From assembly GCF_018881965.1 (NCBI RefSeq), contig NZ_JACVPI010000001.1, positions 1,680,018 to 1,744,017 of the forward strand: DNA of 64,000 bases, given 5' to 3'. Under the pieces are notes generated by a model. The model was not told the DNA's origin and searched no databases. It saw only the letters and a program-made list of their open reading frames with translations. Every line of letters starts with the position of its first letter. Position 1 is the first letter of the stretch. This document shows, one piece after another, positions 9,514-18,895 of the stretch. Made by a program: the position numbers and the translations under genes. The stretch comes from Polynucleobacter sp. JS-Polo-80-F4. Its GTDB lineage: Bacteria; Pseudomonadota; Gammaproteobacteria; Burkholderiales; Burkholderiaceae.

Positions 9514-11970
9514 ATGCAATTTTCTGAATCTTGGCTTCGTCAGTATGTAAACCCATCGCTTGATAGTGATGCGCTAGGTCATGCAATGACAATGGCCGGT
9601 TTAGAAGTTGAAGAGCAACATTCAGTGGCTCCAGCATTTACTAAGATAGTGATTGCGCAGATTCTTTCTGCTGAGCAACATCCCGACGCAGACCGTTTGC
9701 GTGTTTGCAAAGTAGATGCTGGTACAGGTCAAGAATTACAAATCGTTTGTGGTGCGCCTAATGCGCGTGCCGGCATTAAGATTCCTTGCGCCATGGTTGG
9801 GGCTGAGTTACCTCCTGCTGAAGCGGGCGGCAAGCCATTCATGATCAAGGTGGGCAAGCTGCGTGGCGTTGAAAGCCAAGGCATGTTGTGCTCAGGTCGC
9901 GAGCTAGGTCTCGGTGATGATCATGAAGGCATTCTCGAGCTACCTGCGGATGCCCCAGTTGGAAAAGATATTCGTGAATATCTAGATTTGGATGATCAAA
10001 TCTTTGTTATTAAGTTAACGCCGAATAAAGCAGATTGCCTTTCATTAATGGGGATGGCAAGAGAAGTCTCTGCGATCACTGGGGCTGTACTCTGTGCTCC
10101 AAAGTGGACTCCACCAGCGGTAAGCATTCAAGATCAGCGCAAAGTGACTGTTGAAAGCAAAGAGCTTTGCGGTCGTTTCGCTGGTCGTGTGATTCGTGGC
10201 GTAAATCCACAAGCCAAAACGCCCGAATGGATCGTGCAACGTTTAAGTCGCGCAGGACAAAGAAGCATTTCCGCCTTGGTGGATCTTTCTAACTATGTGA
10301 TGTTAGAGATGGGTCAACCTACCCACGTATTTGATATCGATAAGTTAAATGGCGATATCACCGTTCGCTGGGCTATATCAGGCGAAACGCTCGAATTATT
10401 AAATGGTCAGACTGTGACTTTGCAGGGTCCAGACTCTGCAGGCAAGATGCAAGATGCTGGTGTGGTTGCTGATCAAAATGGTCCAGTAGCACTTGCCGGC
10501 ATCATGGGCGGAAATCACTGTGCTGTATCTGATGACACCAAGAATATCTATGTAGAGGCTGCTTATTGGTTGCCCTCCGCAATTCAGGGCCGTGCCCGTC
10601 GCTTTAACTTCAGCACAGATGCAGCGCATCGCTTTGAACGCGGCGTAGATCCACAAAATACGGTTAACTGCTTAGAGTATCTCAGCGCCTTAATTATTGA
10701 GATTTGCGGTGGTCAAGCAGGCCCAGTAGATGATCAGGTATTGAATGTTCCTGAGCGTAAGCCAGTCAAGATGCGCTTGGCTAGAGCGGAAAAAGTGATT
10801 GGTATTCCGCTCACAACCGAGATTGTTGGCGATGTTTTCAAGCGCCTTGGTTTTGAATTTAAGCAAGAGGGTGATACGTTTGTTGTTACGCCTCCAAGTT
10901 ATCGCTTTGATATTGAAATTGAAGAAGATTTAATTGAAGAAGTCGCACGCATGTATGGCTTCGAGAATATTCCCGATCAACCGCCAGTAGCCTCACTCAA
11001 GATGAGCGCTAAAGCGGAAGCGAAGCGTGGCATTCATTTGCTACGTCAGCGCTTTGCTTTACAGGGTTATCAAGAAGCAGTGAACTTTGGCTTCACTGAC
11101 CTCGAAAGTGAGCAGCGTCTCGCGGGCGCGCAAGAGCAGGACCTGATTAAGGTTCTGAACCCAATCGCAAATCAGTATGGCGTTATGCGCAGTACCTTAT
11201 GGGGTGGCTTGCTAACTAACCTCAAGGCCAATTTGAACCGAGGTGCAGGGCGTGTGCGCCTGTTTGAGGCTGGTCGTGTATTCAAACGCGATACCCATGT
11301 CTTGGAAGAGGCTGGCAAAGTTGCTGGCTTTCATCAGCCCCAAAAAATTGGTGGTCTTGCTTATGGATCATTTGTGCCTGAGCAATGGGCTAATGCAACC
11401 CGTGCGGTAGATTTCTTTGATATCAAGGGTGATCTTGAGCGGGTGTTAGATCCACTACATTTTGTAACTGAAGCTGCACAGCATCCCGCGTTACATCCAG
11501 GCCGCTCAGCTCAAGTTTTATTAAAAGCTGGTAAGTCCAATATTGCAATTGGTTGGATTGGTGAATTGCATCCTGGTTTGCAACAAGCGTATGAGTTGCC
11601 ACAAGCGCCAGTCCTATTTGAGTTGGATTTGGATCCGATTCGTGAGCTTGGCTTGCCTGTGCCTGAGGAATTGAGCAAATTCCCTGCGGTACAACGTGAC
11701 TTAGCTTTAGTGGTGAAGCAAACCGTTTCTGCACAATCTTTATTGGATGCAATGGCTGCTAGCAAGCAAAATTTCGTGCGTAATATTGAACTCTTTGATG
11801 AGTTCAGGCCTAAAGCAGGTTCAAACAGTATGGCTGACGATGAGAAGAGTTTAGCTTTCCGAGTCACCCTCCTAAACCCTAATGAAACATTGCAGGATCC
11901 CCAAATTGACGCAGTAATGGCTGCTTTATTGGGCGCAGTTGAGAAAAAGTGCGCAGCCCGTTTGCGCTAG
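9514..11970 (+). CDS. pheT: phenylalanine--tRNA ligase beta subunit
   Basis: An 818-residue beta subunit. It has an N-terminal tRNA-binding OB fold (about 40-150, VCKVDAGTGQELQIVCGAPNAR), a B3/B4 editing domain that removes mischarged Tyr, B5, a catalytic-like module and a C-terminal ferredoxin-fold anticodon-binding domain (FPAVQRDLALVVKQTVSAQ to the end). The length is usual for proteobacteria. It pairs with PheS and is followed by ihfA, an order conserved in proteobacteria. Confidence 0.97.
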   Translation: MQFSESWLRQYVNPSLDSDALGHAMTMAGLEVEEQHSVAPAFTKIVIAQILSAEQHPDADRLRVCKVDAGTGQELQIVCGAPNARAGIKIPCAMVGAELPPAEAGGKPFMIKVGKLRGVESQGMLCSGRELGLGDDHEGILELPADAPVGKDIREYLDLDDQIFVIKLTPNKADCLSLMGMAREVSAITGAVLCAPKWTPPAVSIQDQRKVTVESKELCGRFAGRVIRGVNPQAKTPEWIVQRLSRAGQRSISALVDLSNYVMLEMGQPTHVFDIDKLNGDITVRWAISGETLELLNGQTVTLQGPDSAGKMQDAGVVADQNGPVALAGIMGGNHCAVSDDTKNIYVEAAYWLPSAIQGRARRFNFSTDAAHRFERGVDPQNTVNCLEYLSALIIEICGGQAGPVDDQVLNVPERKPVKMRLARAEKVIGIPLTTEIVGDVFKRLGFEFKQEGDTFVVTPPSYRFDIEIEEDLIEEVARMYGFENIPDQPPVASLKMSAKAEAKRGIHLLRQRFALQGYQEAVNFGFTDLESEQRLAGAQEQDLIKVLNPIANQYGVMRSTLWGGLLTNLKANLNRGAGRVRLFEAGRVFKRDTHVLEEAGKVAGFHQPQKIGGLAYGSFVPEQWANATRAVDFFDIKGDLERVLDPLHFVTEAAQHPALHPGRSAQVLLKAGKSNIAIGWIGELHPGLQQAYELPQAPVLFELDLDPIRELGLPVPEELSKFPAVQRDLALVVKQTVSAQSLLDAMAASKQNFVRNIELFDEFRPKAGSNSMADDEKSLAFRVTLLNPNETLQDPQIDAVMAALLGAVEKKCAARLR

Positions 11971-12023
11971 GTTTAATATTAGGCACAAATCAAATAATTA
12001 ATTAGTTACCAAAGAGACAAGCA

Positions 12024-12347
12024 ATGACTGAATTGATTTCTAACGACACCGTTACCAAGAATGAGCTATCCGAAGCTCTTTTTGATCAAGTCGGGCTTAA
12101 TAAGCGCGAAGCAAAAGATATGATCGATGCATTCTTTGATCGTATTGGCCAATCTCTTGAGGCTGGTGTAGAAGTGAAGATCTCTGGTTTTGGTAATTTT
12201 CAATTGCGTAATAAATCGGCTCGTCCTGGCCGAAATCCAAAGACAGGTCAAATGATTCCGATTGCTGCTAGACGCGTAGTTACTTTTCACGCAAGTCAAA
12301 AGCTTAAAGATGTAGTGGAGTCACATGCTCGAGAAAACCGAGTTTGA
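12024..12347 (+). CDS. ihfA: integration host factor subunit alpha
   Basis: A 107-residue HU/IHF-family DNA-bending protein. The beta-arm tip holds the conserved [10 protein letters not shown](M)IPI stretch whose proline intercalates into DNA, preceded by [11 protein letters not shown]. It forms a heterodimer with IHF beta and helps in transcription, replication and site-specific recombination, including that of tyrosine-integrase elements such as the one in this window. AGAGA lies about nine bases before the ATG. Its 3' end overlaps the next gene by 23 bases. Confidence 0.96.
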   Translation: MTELISNDTVTKNELSEALFDQVGLNKREAKDMIDAFFDRIGQSLEAGVEVKISGFGNFQLRNKSARPGRNPKTGQMIPIAARRVVTFHASQKLKDVVESHARENRV

Positions 12348-12675
12348 TGCCAGCTCGGCACTGCTGAGCTCTCAACTTCCCCCGATACCCGCTAAGCGTT
12401 ATTTCACTATTGGTGAAGTTGCTGATCTTTGCGGCGTGCGTTCACACGTACTGCGTTATTGGGAGCAAGAGTTTTCACAACTCAGCCCACAAAAGCGTCG
12501 TGGTAACCGTCGTTATTACCAGCACCACGAAGTAGTCTTGATTAGAAAAATTCGCTCACTTCTTTATGAAGAGGGCTTTACGATCAGTGGTGCCCGCAAT
12601 CGCCTTGAAGAGGCCCGTGGCGACCTACGTCTGCGTGAAGAATTGCAAGCCGTCCTGCAGATTCTCTCCAAATAG
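12325..12675 (+). CDS. MerR-family transcriptional regulator
   Basis: A 116-residue protein with a MerR winged-helix domain at about 25-95: [25 protein letters not shown] then [23 protein letters not shown]. The C-terminal part is only a short helix, with no cysteine effector site. Small MerR-like genes sit directly after ihfA in many proteobacteria; their target is not known to me. The 23-base overlap with ihfA implies translational coupling. The gene ends 25 bp before tRNA-Pro. Confidence 0.9.
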   Translation: MLEKTEFDASSALLSSQLPPIPAKRYFTIGEVADLCGVRSHVLRYWEQEFSQLSPQKRRGNRRYYQHHEVVLIRKIRSLLYEEGFTISGARNRLEEARGDLRLREELQAVLQILSK

Positions 12676-12700
12676 TTACTGATACAATTTTGTCTTTCGT

Positions 12701-12777
<77 letters not shown>

Positions 12778-12814
12778 TTCACTTTCATCCCATCCTCTCT
12801 AAAGCAATATCTCC

Positions 12815-13228
12815 ATGACAAGCACTGATAAATCTATTGAATATTTTGGCCTCAAGATTCCTTTTCTGGCGCATTTGGGCGTCATTCCAGAGTACGCAAA
12901 AGATGGGAAGTCGCGCATTAGCCTAGAAATAAGGCCGGAGTATGAGAATAGCTTTGGCATCGCTCATGGCGGCGTCATCATGACATTATTGGACTTTGCG
13001 ATGGGGGCAGCCGCCAGAAGTACCACAGACGTTCCTTTGGGTGCTATGACTATAGATATGACGGTGAGCTTCCTGCGACCTAGTATTGGCAAAATTGCTG
13101 TAGAAGGCAGCATCCTGAAGTCGGGAAAGACGATTAACTACTGCGAAGCAATTGTTTTGAATGAAGCGGGGGAGGTAACTGCTAAATCTAGTGGCACCTT
13201 TATGCTCAGAAAATCAAGCGCACCTTAA
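12815..13228 (+). CDS. PaaI-type hotdog thioesterase
   Basis: A 137-residue single hotdog domain of the PaaI/4HBT thioesterase group. It shows YENSFGIAHGGVIMTLLDFAMGAAARS, with the HGG turn and Asp expected at the active site, followed by GAMTIDMTVSFLRPS. Members hydrolyse acyl-CoA thioesters such as hydroxyphenylacetyl-CoA or medium-chain acyl-CoA; the substrate cannot be read from sequence. It stands alone between tRNA-Pro and the H-NS gene, and no strong ribosome-binding site was seen. Confidence 0.85.
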   Translation: MTSTDKSIEYFGLKIPFLAHLGVIPEYAKDGKSRISLEIRPEYENSFGIAHGGVIMTLLDFAMGAAARSTTDVPLGAMTIDMTVSFLRPSIGKIAVEGSILKSGKTINYCEAIVLNEAGEVTAKSSGTFMLRKSSAP

Positions 13229-13318
13229 TTAAGCATAATATTTATAAAGATTATCTCTTTTATTAACCTTAATGGATTTAGTACTAATAAATATAGGTTA
13301 ATATCCTGACAATATATA

Positions 13319-13346
13319 TTGCGAGTTTGATTAGTTTATATATAAT
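13319..13346 (+). promoter_or_regulatory. sigma70-type promoter of the H-NS gene
   Basis: -35 TTGCGA (13319-13324), 16-base spacer, -10 TATAAT (13341-13346), placed 65 bp before the H-NS start within a very A/T-rich 180-bp gap. Such A/T-rich DNA is also what H-NS proteins bind, so autoregulation is plausible. Confidence 0.55.
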
Positions 13347-13410
13347 CGAAACCTAATACAGTCAATATAGGCTGTATAAACTAACTTACTATTCGGAGAT
13401 AGAAAACAAT

Positions 13411-13695
13411 ATGCCTTCTTATAAAGAGCTTCTAGCCCAACGTGAACAGTTGGATAAACAGATTAAAGAAGCAATTGCCCACGAAAAGGCAGATGGTATT
13501 GCCAAGGCAAAGGCCATTATTGAGCAATATGGATTAAGTGCATCAGACCTTTTCAGCCGTAAAGCGGGCGGTAAGAGTGCTGGTGGCAAGGTGGCTCCTA
13601 AATATCGCAATCCATCTACAGGTGAAACTTGGACTGGTCGCGGCAAGGCGCCAAAGTGGATCGAAGGCAGAGATCGTAGCAGCTATTTGATCTAA
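13411..13695 (+). CDS. H-NS family nucleoid-associated protein
   Basis: A 94-residue H-NS family DNA-binding protein. An N-terminal coiled-coil oligomerisation region (about 1-50, KELLAQREQLDKQIKEAI) and a Gly/Lys linker precede the C-terminal DNA-binding motif TWTGRGKAPKWIEG (about 74-87), the short betaproteobacterial/BpH3-like form. It coats A/T-rich, often foreign, DNA and silences it, which is relevant to the accessory blocks in this window. It is a single gene between its own promoter and a strong terminator. Confidence 0.93.
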   Translation: MPSYKELLAQREQLDKQIKEAIAHEKADGIAKAKAIIEQYGLSASDLFSRKAGGKSAGGKVAPKYRNPSTGETWTGRGKAPKWIEGRDRSSYLI

Positions 13696-13721
13696 GTTAC
13701 TGTTTTTATTGAATTCATTGC

Positions 13722-13746
13722 AAAGGCCGCTCTAAAGCGGCCTTTT
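13722..13746 (+). terminator. rho-independent terminator of the H-NS gene
   Basis: A ten-base stem AAAGGCCGCT / AGCGGCCTTT with loop CTAA and a short T run. It sits 27 bp after the H-NS stop and just before the convergent regulator gene, which it may serve too. Confidence 0.85.
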
Positions 13747-13766
13747 GTTTAACCCCTTACCTTTTA

Positions 13767-14465
13767 CTATGAGCACTTTCTAGCAAGCGCCTCTACAAAA
13801 AGAGGTTCTAATAGCCCGTGTCTGGATCCTTGAGTCCAGTTCCCCTCTGTCTCTGGGTTGGTGGCAGGATATCCAATTATGAGTGGGTTTAAATCAATTA
13901 GGCCATTTTCTAGTTCCTGCTTGATGCTTTCGCTAAAGGGATGTTTACCTCCAGAGTTTTCATCTGCTAGTGCAACTACGCCGGGGTGGAGCTTTATAAA
14001 ACCCTCATCTACTAGGATAGGTATGCGCTGTGTGTCCTTGTTTTTACTAAGATAATGAATTAAATGAACCTGTTCAACCGGCGGTATAAGGGCATCTAAG
14101 AAGATAAGGTCTGGGGCAATCGAAACAGCCTTCATTAACCCCTCCAGGCTATCTACCGCCATTTCCATCTCTACCTTAAGTTGCCAATCTGCAATGGACT
14201 CCATTAATTCTTGACCATTTTCAGATCTTCTAAATATCCCCATGGCCACGCAATTTTGAGTGGTTTTTTGCCGCATAGCCCTTTTCCTGCGTTGCAATTG
14301 CTGATCTAAAGAACTTGCCAATATGCGTCTGTGTCCTCCACGGGTTTTCCAGGCGATGAGTTCGCCCAATTCCACCATTTTCTGAACAGTGCCCAGGGAA
14401 ACCTGCAAAATCTTGGCGCTCTGGCGTGTGCTGAGGTATTCCGTTTCCGGGGTAATTGATTTCAT
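13767..14465 (-). CDS. excisionase-type HTH regulator with receiver-like domain
   Basis: A 232-residue protein. Residues about 8-55 are a MerR/excisionase-type winged helix: YLSTRQSAKILQVSLGTVQK followed by WKTRGGHRRI. Residues about 75-200 resemble a response-regulator receiver: APDLIFLDALIPP, matching the phospho-accepting Asp strand, and later GGKHPF, resembling the Lys-Pro after strand five. No kinase is nearby. AAGGGA precedes the ATG. It diverges from sucA across about 300 bp and may control it, which is inference. The HTH call is firm; the receiver assignment is moderate. Confidence 0.7.
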   Translation of the reverse strand: MKSITPETEYLSTRQSAKILQVSLGTVQKMVELGELIAWKTRGGHRRILASSLDQQLQRRKRAMRQKTTQNCVAMGIFRRSENGQELMESIADWQLKVEMEMAVDSLEGLMKAVSIAPDLIFLDALIPPVEQVHLIHYLSKNKDTQRIPILVDEGFIKLHPGVVALADENSGGKHPFSESIKQELENGLIDLNPLIIGYPATNPETEGNWTQGSRHGLLEPLFVEALARKCS

Positions 14466-14764
14466 ATTTCCCTTGATTTCATTTAATTGTTTGAAGATTT
14501 AGAGAATAAAAATCAAAATCATTTGAATCTGTCGGCAAACCCTTAAAGCAAAGTAGGAAAGTTCTTATTAATTTCCATTAATAGGGAAATACCCCCAAAT
14601 CCCTTGAAATCAGGGAAAGCCCTTTATGTATCTATGGCTATTCGTGTTAAATTACTGATGTAGCAACAGTATTCGCACAGATCAATTCGCCAAACGGTAG
14701 AGCCGTGTAACGAATGGTTTTAACCACAGTTTTTATTCGGGAAACCCGATGAAAGGTGAGCATC
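14466..14764. other. divergent control region between the HTH-receiver gene and sucA
   Basis: About 300 bp without a gene. It is A/T-rich at the regulator side and carries several CCCTT/AAGGG words (around 14470, 14598 and 14616) plus an ATTTCC/GGAAAT pair near 14571. No clear consensus promoter could be assigned. The last bases hold AAAGGTGAG, the sucA ribosome-binding site. Confidence 0.35.
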
Positions 14765-17620
14765 ATGATGCAGGATCAAAGAGATAACTCCTATCTCTTC
14801 GGCGGAAACGCACCCTACGTAGAGGAACTCTACGAATCCTACTTGCACGATCCAGCTTCCGTAGCTGATCATTGGCGAGATTATTTCGATAACGTGAAAC
14901 AAGTGCCCGCGGTTGATGGTTCATCTCGAACTGACATTGCCCATGCACCAATTGTTGCTTCATTTGCTGAGCGCGCTAAGCAGGGTCCTATCAGAACGAT
15001 TTCTGATTCGGCTGACTCAGAGATGGGCCGCAAACGCGTTGCCGTCCAGCAACTAATCGCCGCGTATCGTAACGTTGGCAACCGCTGGGCAAATTTAGAC
15101 CCATTGAAACGGACAGAGCGCCAGGATATTCCTGAGTTAGATCCCGCTTTCTATGGTTTCACTGACGGCGATATGGATATCGTCTTCAACACTAGCAATA
15201 CATTCTTCGGTAGAAATGAAATGTCCTTGCGCGATTTGCTCCAAGCATTGCGCGAGACCTACTGCGGCACGATTGGTGTCGAGTTCATGTTTATTGCCGA
15301 CCAGAAGATTAAGAAGTGGTGGCAAGAAAAGTTAGAGTCCATTCGCTCAACTCCACAATTTAATGTGGACGAGAAGCGTCATATCTTGGATCGTATTACT
15401 GCTTCTGAAGGATTGGAACGCTACCTTCAAGCTAAGTATGTTGGTCAAAAGCGCTTCTCTCTCGAGGGCGGTGAAAGCTTTATCGCCTGCATGGATGAGT
15501 TGATTCGTGACTCTGGTAACAAAGGTATTCAAGAGATTGTTATTGGTATGGCCCACCGTGGTCGTCTCAACGTATTGGTCAATACCTTGGGTAAGATGCC
15601 TAAAGACTTGTTTGCTGAGTTTGAGCATAAGGGCCCAGAAACACTACCTGCGGGTGACGTTAAATACCACCAAGGTTTCTCAAGTGATATTTCTACCCCT
15701 GGTGGTCCAGTCCACTTGTCATTGGCATTTAACCCATCCCATTTAGAAATCGTTAACCCAGTAGTTGAGGGCTCTGCACGTGCTCGTATGGAGCGTCGCG
15801 GCGATATGCTGGGTGAGCAGGTCATGCCCGTGCTGGTTCACGGTGATGCTGCGATCGCAGGTCAGGGCGTGATGCAAGAAACATTGGCGATGTCAGAGGT
15901 TCGTGGCTACTCCACTGGTGGCACGGTACACATTGTTATTAATAACCAAATCGGTTTCACAACGTCAGATCCACGCGATTTGCGCTCAAGCTTGTATTGC
16001 ACGGACATCATGAAGATTGTGGATGCCCCTGTATTGCACGTAAACGGTGATGATCCTGAAGCGGTAGTGTTAGCAACTAAGCTGGCAGTTGAGTTCCGTA
16101 TGAAGTTTCATAAAGATGTTGCGATCGACATCATTTGCTTCCGTAAGCTTGGCCATAACGAGCAAGATACGCCAGCAATGACTCAGCCATTGATGTACAA
16201 AATCATTGCTGCGCACCCAGGTACTCGTAAGTTATATGCTGATAAATTAGAAGCTCAAGGTGTATTACCTGCTGGCACAGGCGATCTGATGGTCAAAGAG
16301 TATCGCGCTGCCATGGATGAAGGTAAGCAAACTTCCGATCCGGTCTTGAGTAACTTCAAAGGTAAATTTGCGGTCGATTGGTCTCCATTCCTAAATAAGA
16401 AGTGGACGGATGAATCTGATACAGCGATTCCTTTAACTGAGTGGAAGCGCTTAGCTGAAAAGATTTCTACTATTCCAGAAGGTTTCAAGGCGCATCCATT
16501 AGTAGCTAAGGTATTTAATGACCGTGCTGCTATGGGTCGTGGTGAAATTAATGTCGACTGGGGTATGGGCGAGCACATGGCTTTCGCATCCTTGGTTGCC
16601 AGTGGTTACCCAGTACGTTTATCTGGTGAAGATAGCGGGCGAGGCACCTTTACTCACCGTCACGCGGTATTGCATGAGCAAAACCGTGAGAAATGGGATA
16701 CCGGTACTTACATCGCGCTTCAGCATGTGACTAAAGATCAAGCGCCATTTGTGGTGATTGACTCCATTCTTTCTGAAGAGGCTGTACTTGGTTTTGAGTA
16801 CGGTTATGCCGCAGCTGAACCAAACACCTTAACTATTTGGGAGGCTCAGTTTGGCGACTTTGCTAACGGTGCTCAAGTGGTTATTGATCAGTTCATCGCC
16901 TCCGGTGAAGTGAAGTGGGGTCGCGCTAACGGTTTGGTCATGATGTTGCCGCACGGTTACGAAGGTCAGGGCCCGGAGCATTCCTCTGCACGTCTTGAGC
17001 GTTTTATGCAGTTGTGCGCTGATACCAATATGCAGGTCATTCAGCCAACAACTGCAGCGCAAATCTTCCACGTGTTGCGTCGCCAGATGATTCGTCAGTT
17101 CCGTAAACCGCTGATCCTGATGACTCCAAAATCATTGTTGCGCAATAAAGAAGCAGCTTCCCCTTTGTCTGAGTTCACTAAAGGTGGTTTCCAAACCATT
17201 ATTGGTGAGCGTGATGATTCAATCGACGCTAAACAAGTAACTCGTTTAGTAATGTGCTCTGGTAAGGTCTATTACGACCTAGTTAAACAACGTGCTGAGA
17301 AGAAGATTGGCGATGTTGCCATCATTCGCTTGGAGCAGTTGTATCCATTCCCGCACAAAGCATTGACTGCTGAGTTGAAGAAATATCCGAAATTGGAAGA
17401 CATAGTCTGGTGTCAAGATGAGCCACAAAACCAAGGTGCCTGGTTCTTTGTACAGCACAACATCTTGGAAAACATGTCTGATGGCATGAAGTTGGGCTAT
17501 GCAGGCCGCCCTGCATCAGCATCACCAGCTTGTGGTTATGCCCATCTCCACCAAGAACAGCAGAAGTCTTTATTGAATGCGGCGTTTGCCAAACTCAAAG
17601 GTTACGTGATCACGAAATAA
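14765..17620 (+). CDS. sucA: 2-oxoglutarate dehydrogenase E1 component
   Basis: A thiamine-diphosphate-dependent E1 that decarboxylates 2-oxoglutarate in the TCA cycle and passes the succinyl group to E2 (called odhA in some annotations). About 951 residues, full length. The N-terminus YLFGGNAPYVEELYESYLHDPASV is the E2-binding segment. The core has GMAHRGRLNVL, the ThDP/Mg region GDAAIAGQGVMQETLAMS to VINNQIGFTTS, and HGYEGQGPEHSSARLERF. A GTG three codons upstream is in frame, but AAAGGTGAG is well spaced from the ATG at 14765. First gene of sucA-sucB-lpdA. Confidence 0.96.
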   Translation: MMQDQRDNSYLFGGNAPYVEELYESYLHDPASVADHWRDYFDNVKQVPAVDGSSRTDIAHAPIVASFAERAKQGPIRTISDSADSEMGRKRVAVQQLIAAYRNVGNRWANLDPLKRTERQDIPELDPAFYGFTDGDMDIVFNTSNTFFGRNEMSLRDLLQALRETYCGTIGVEFMFIADQKIKKWWQEKLESIRSTPQFNVDEKRHILDRITASEGLERYLQAKYVGQKRFSLEGGESFIACMDELIRDSGNKGIQEIVIGMAHRGRLNVLVNTLGKMPKDLFAEFEHKGPETLPAGDVKYHQGFSSDISTPGGPVHLSLAFNPSHLEIVNPVVEGSARARMERRGDMLGEQVMPVLVHGDAAIAGQGVMQETLAMSEVRGYSTGGTVHIVINNQIGFTTSDPRDLRSSLYCTDIMKIVDAPVLHVNGDDPEAVVLATKLAVEFRMKFHKDVAIDIICFRKLGHNEQDTPAMTQPLMYKIIAAHPGTRKLYADKLEAQGVLPAGTGDLMVKEYRAAMDEGKQTSDPVLSNFKGKFAVDWSPFLNKKWTDESDTAIPLTEWKRLAEKISTIPEGFKAHPLVAKVFNDRAAMGRGEINVDWGMGEHMAFASLVASGYPVRLSGEDSGRGTFTHRHAVLHEQNREKWDTGTYIALQHVTKDQAPFVVIDSILSEEAVLGFEYGYAAAEPNTLTIWEAQFGDFANGAQVVIDQFIASGEVKWGRANGLVMMLPHGYEGQGPEHSSARLERFMQLCADTNMQVIQPTTAAQIFHVLRRQMIRQFRKPLILMTPKSLLRNKEAASPLSEFTKGGFQTIIGERDDSIDAKQVTRLVMCSGKVYYDLVKQRAEKKIGDVAIIRLEQLYPFPHKALTAELKKYPKLEDIVWCQDEPQNQGAWFFVQHNILENMSDGMKLGYAGRPASASPACGYAHLHQEQQKSLLNAAFAKLKGYVITK

Positions 17621-17668
17621 TCGTCTTCATAACTAAACATACACACATACATATAAACAGGATTAATC

Positions 17669-18883
17669 ATGGCTATTTTCGAAGTTAAAGTTCCACAACT
17701 CTCAGAGTCAGTTGCCGAAGCAACTTTGTTGCAATGGAAAAAGAAGGTTGGCGATGCAGTAGGTCAAGACGAGATCTTGATTGAAATCGAAACCGATAAA
17801 GTGGTTCTCGAAGTTCCAGCGCCTTCAGCTGGCGTTTTGACAGAAATCATCGTTGCCGATGGTGGCACTGTCATTGCTGAACAGTTGATTGCAAAGATTG
17901 ATAGCACTGCTGTTGCCGCTGCTGCTCCCGCTGCCGCCGCGCCTGCACCAGCTGCTGCGCCTGCAGCAGCTCCAGCCCCGGCTAAGGCAGCCGCTCCTGC
18001 TGCTAAAGCTGGCGCAGCCGCAGCACCTTCAGCTGCAAAAATTCTTGCTGAGAAAAATATCGATGCTGGTCAAGTTGCCGGCTCTGGTCGTGATGGCCGC
18101 ATCACTAAAGGTGACGCATTGAATGCCTCTGCTGGTAGCGCTAAGTCAGCTGCATTGCCAAGTGCGCCTGTTCCAATGGGCGATCGCCCAGAAGAGCGCG
18201 TACCAATGAGTCGCTTACGTGCTCGTATTGCTGAGCGTTTACTTGAGTCTCAAGCTAATAACGCTATCTTGACTACATTTAACGAAGTCAACATGGCGCC
18301 AGTAATCGCTATGCGTAATAAGTACAAAGATCAGTTTGAAAAAGTACATGGTGTGAAGTTAGGCTTTATGTCTTTCTTCGTAAAAGCGGCTACTCATGCT
18401 TTGAAGAAGTTCCCACTCTTGAATGCTTCTGTTGATGGTAATGACATTGTTTACCACGGTTACTTTGATATCGGTATTGCCGTAAGTTCACCACGTGGTT
18501 TGGTAGTTCCAATTTTGCGTGATGTTGACCAAATGAATTTAGCGGACATCGAGAAGAAGATTGCTGAGTTTGGCGCTAAGGCTCGCGATGGCAAATTGTC
18601 TATTGAAGAATTGACTGGCGGCACATTCTCCATCTCTAACGGTGGTGTATTCGGCTCCATGCTCTCCACACCAATCATTAACCCACCACAATCTGCTATT
18701 TTGGGTATCCATGCAACTAAAGACCGCGCTGTAGTTGAAAATGGTCAAGTGGTTGTGCGCCCAATTAACTACTTAGCTTTGTCATACGATCACCGCATCA
18801 TCGACGGTCGCGAGGCTGTGCTTGGTTTGGTTGCCATGAAGGATGCCTTAGAAGATCCTTCACGTCTTCTCCTTGATTTGTAA
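17669..18883 (+). CDS. sucB: dihydrolipoyllysine-residue succinyltransferase (E2)
   Basis: A 404-residue E2 core enzyme that transfers succinyl groups to CoA. An N-terminal lipoyl domain (1-75) carries [15 protein letters not shown], with the lipoylated Lys. A long Ala/Pro swinging-arm linker (about 79-120) and the peripheral-subunit-binding domain ([19 protein letters not shown] region) follow. The C-terminal catalytic domain ends with [12 protein letters not shown], containing the His and Asp of the active site. It lies 48 bp after sucA and 12 bp before lpdA, forming one operon. Confidence 0.96.
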   Translation: MAIFEVKVPQLSESVAEATLLQWKKKVGDAVGQDEILIEIETDKVVLEVPAPSAGVLTEIIVADGGTVIAEQLIAKIDSTAVAAAAPAAAAPAPAAAPAAAPAPAKAAAPAAKAGAAAAPSAAKILAEKNIDAGQVAGSGRDGRITKGDALNASAGSAKSAALPSAPVPMGDRPEERVPMSRLRARIAERLLESQANNAILTTFNEVNMAPVIAMRNKYKDQFEKVHGVKLGFMSFFVKAATHALKKFPLLNASVDGNDIVYHGYFDIGIAVSSPRGLVVPILRDVDQMNLADIEKKIAEFGAKARDGKLSIEELTGGTFSISNGGVFGSMLSTPIINPPQSAILGIHATKDRAVVENGQVVVRPINYLALSYDHRIIDGREAVLGLVAMKDALEDPSRLLLDL

Positions 18884-18895
18884 GAAGGGAAGATC

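Noticed and set aside
14571-14630. CCCTT/AAGGG words before sucA as operator sites
   Set aside because: The best inverted pair has only five to six matching bases; too weak to call in A/T-rich DNA.
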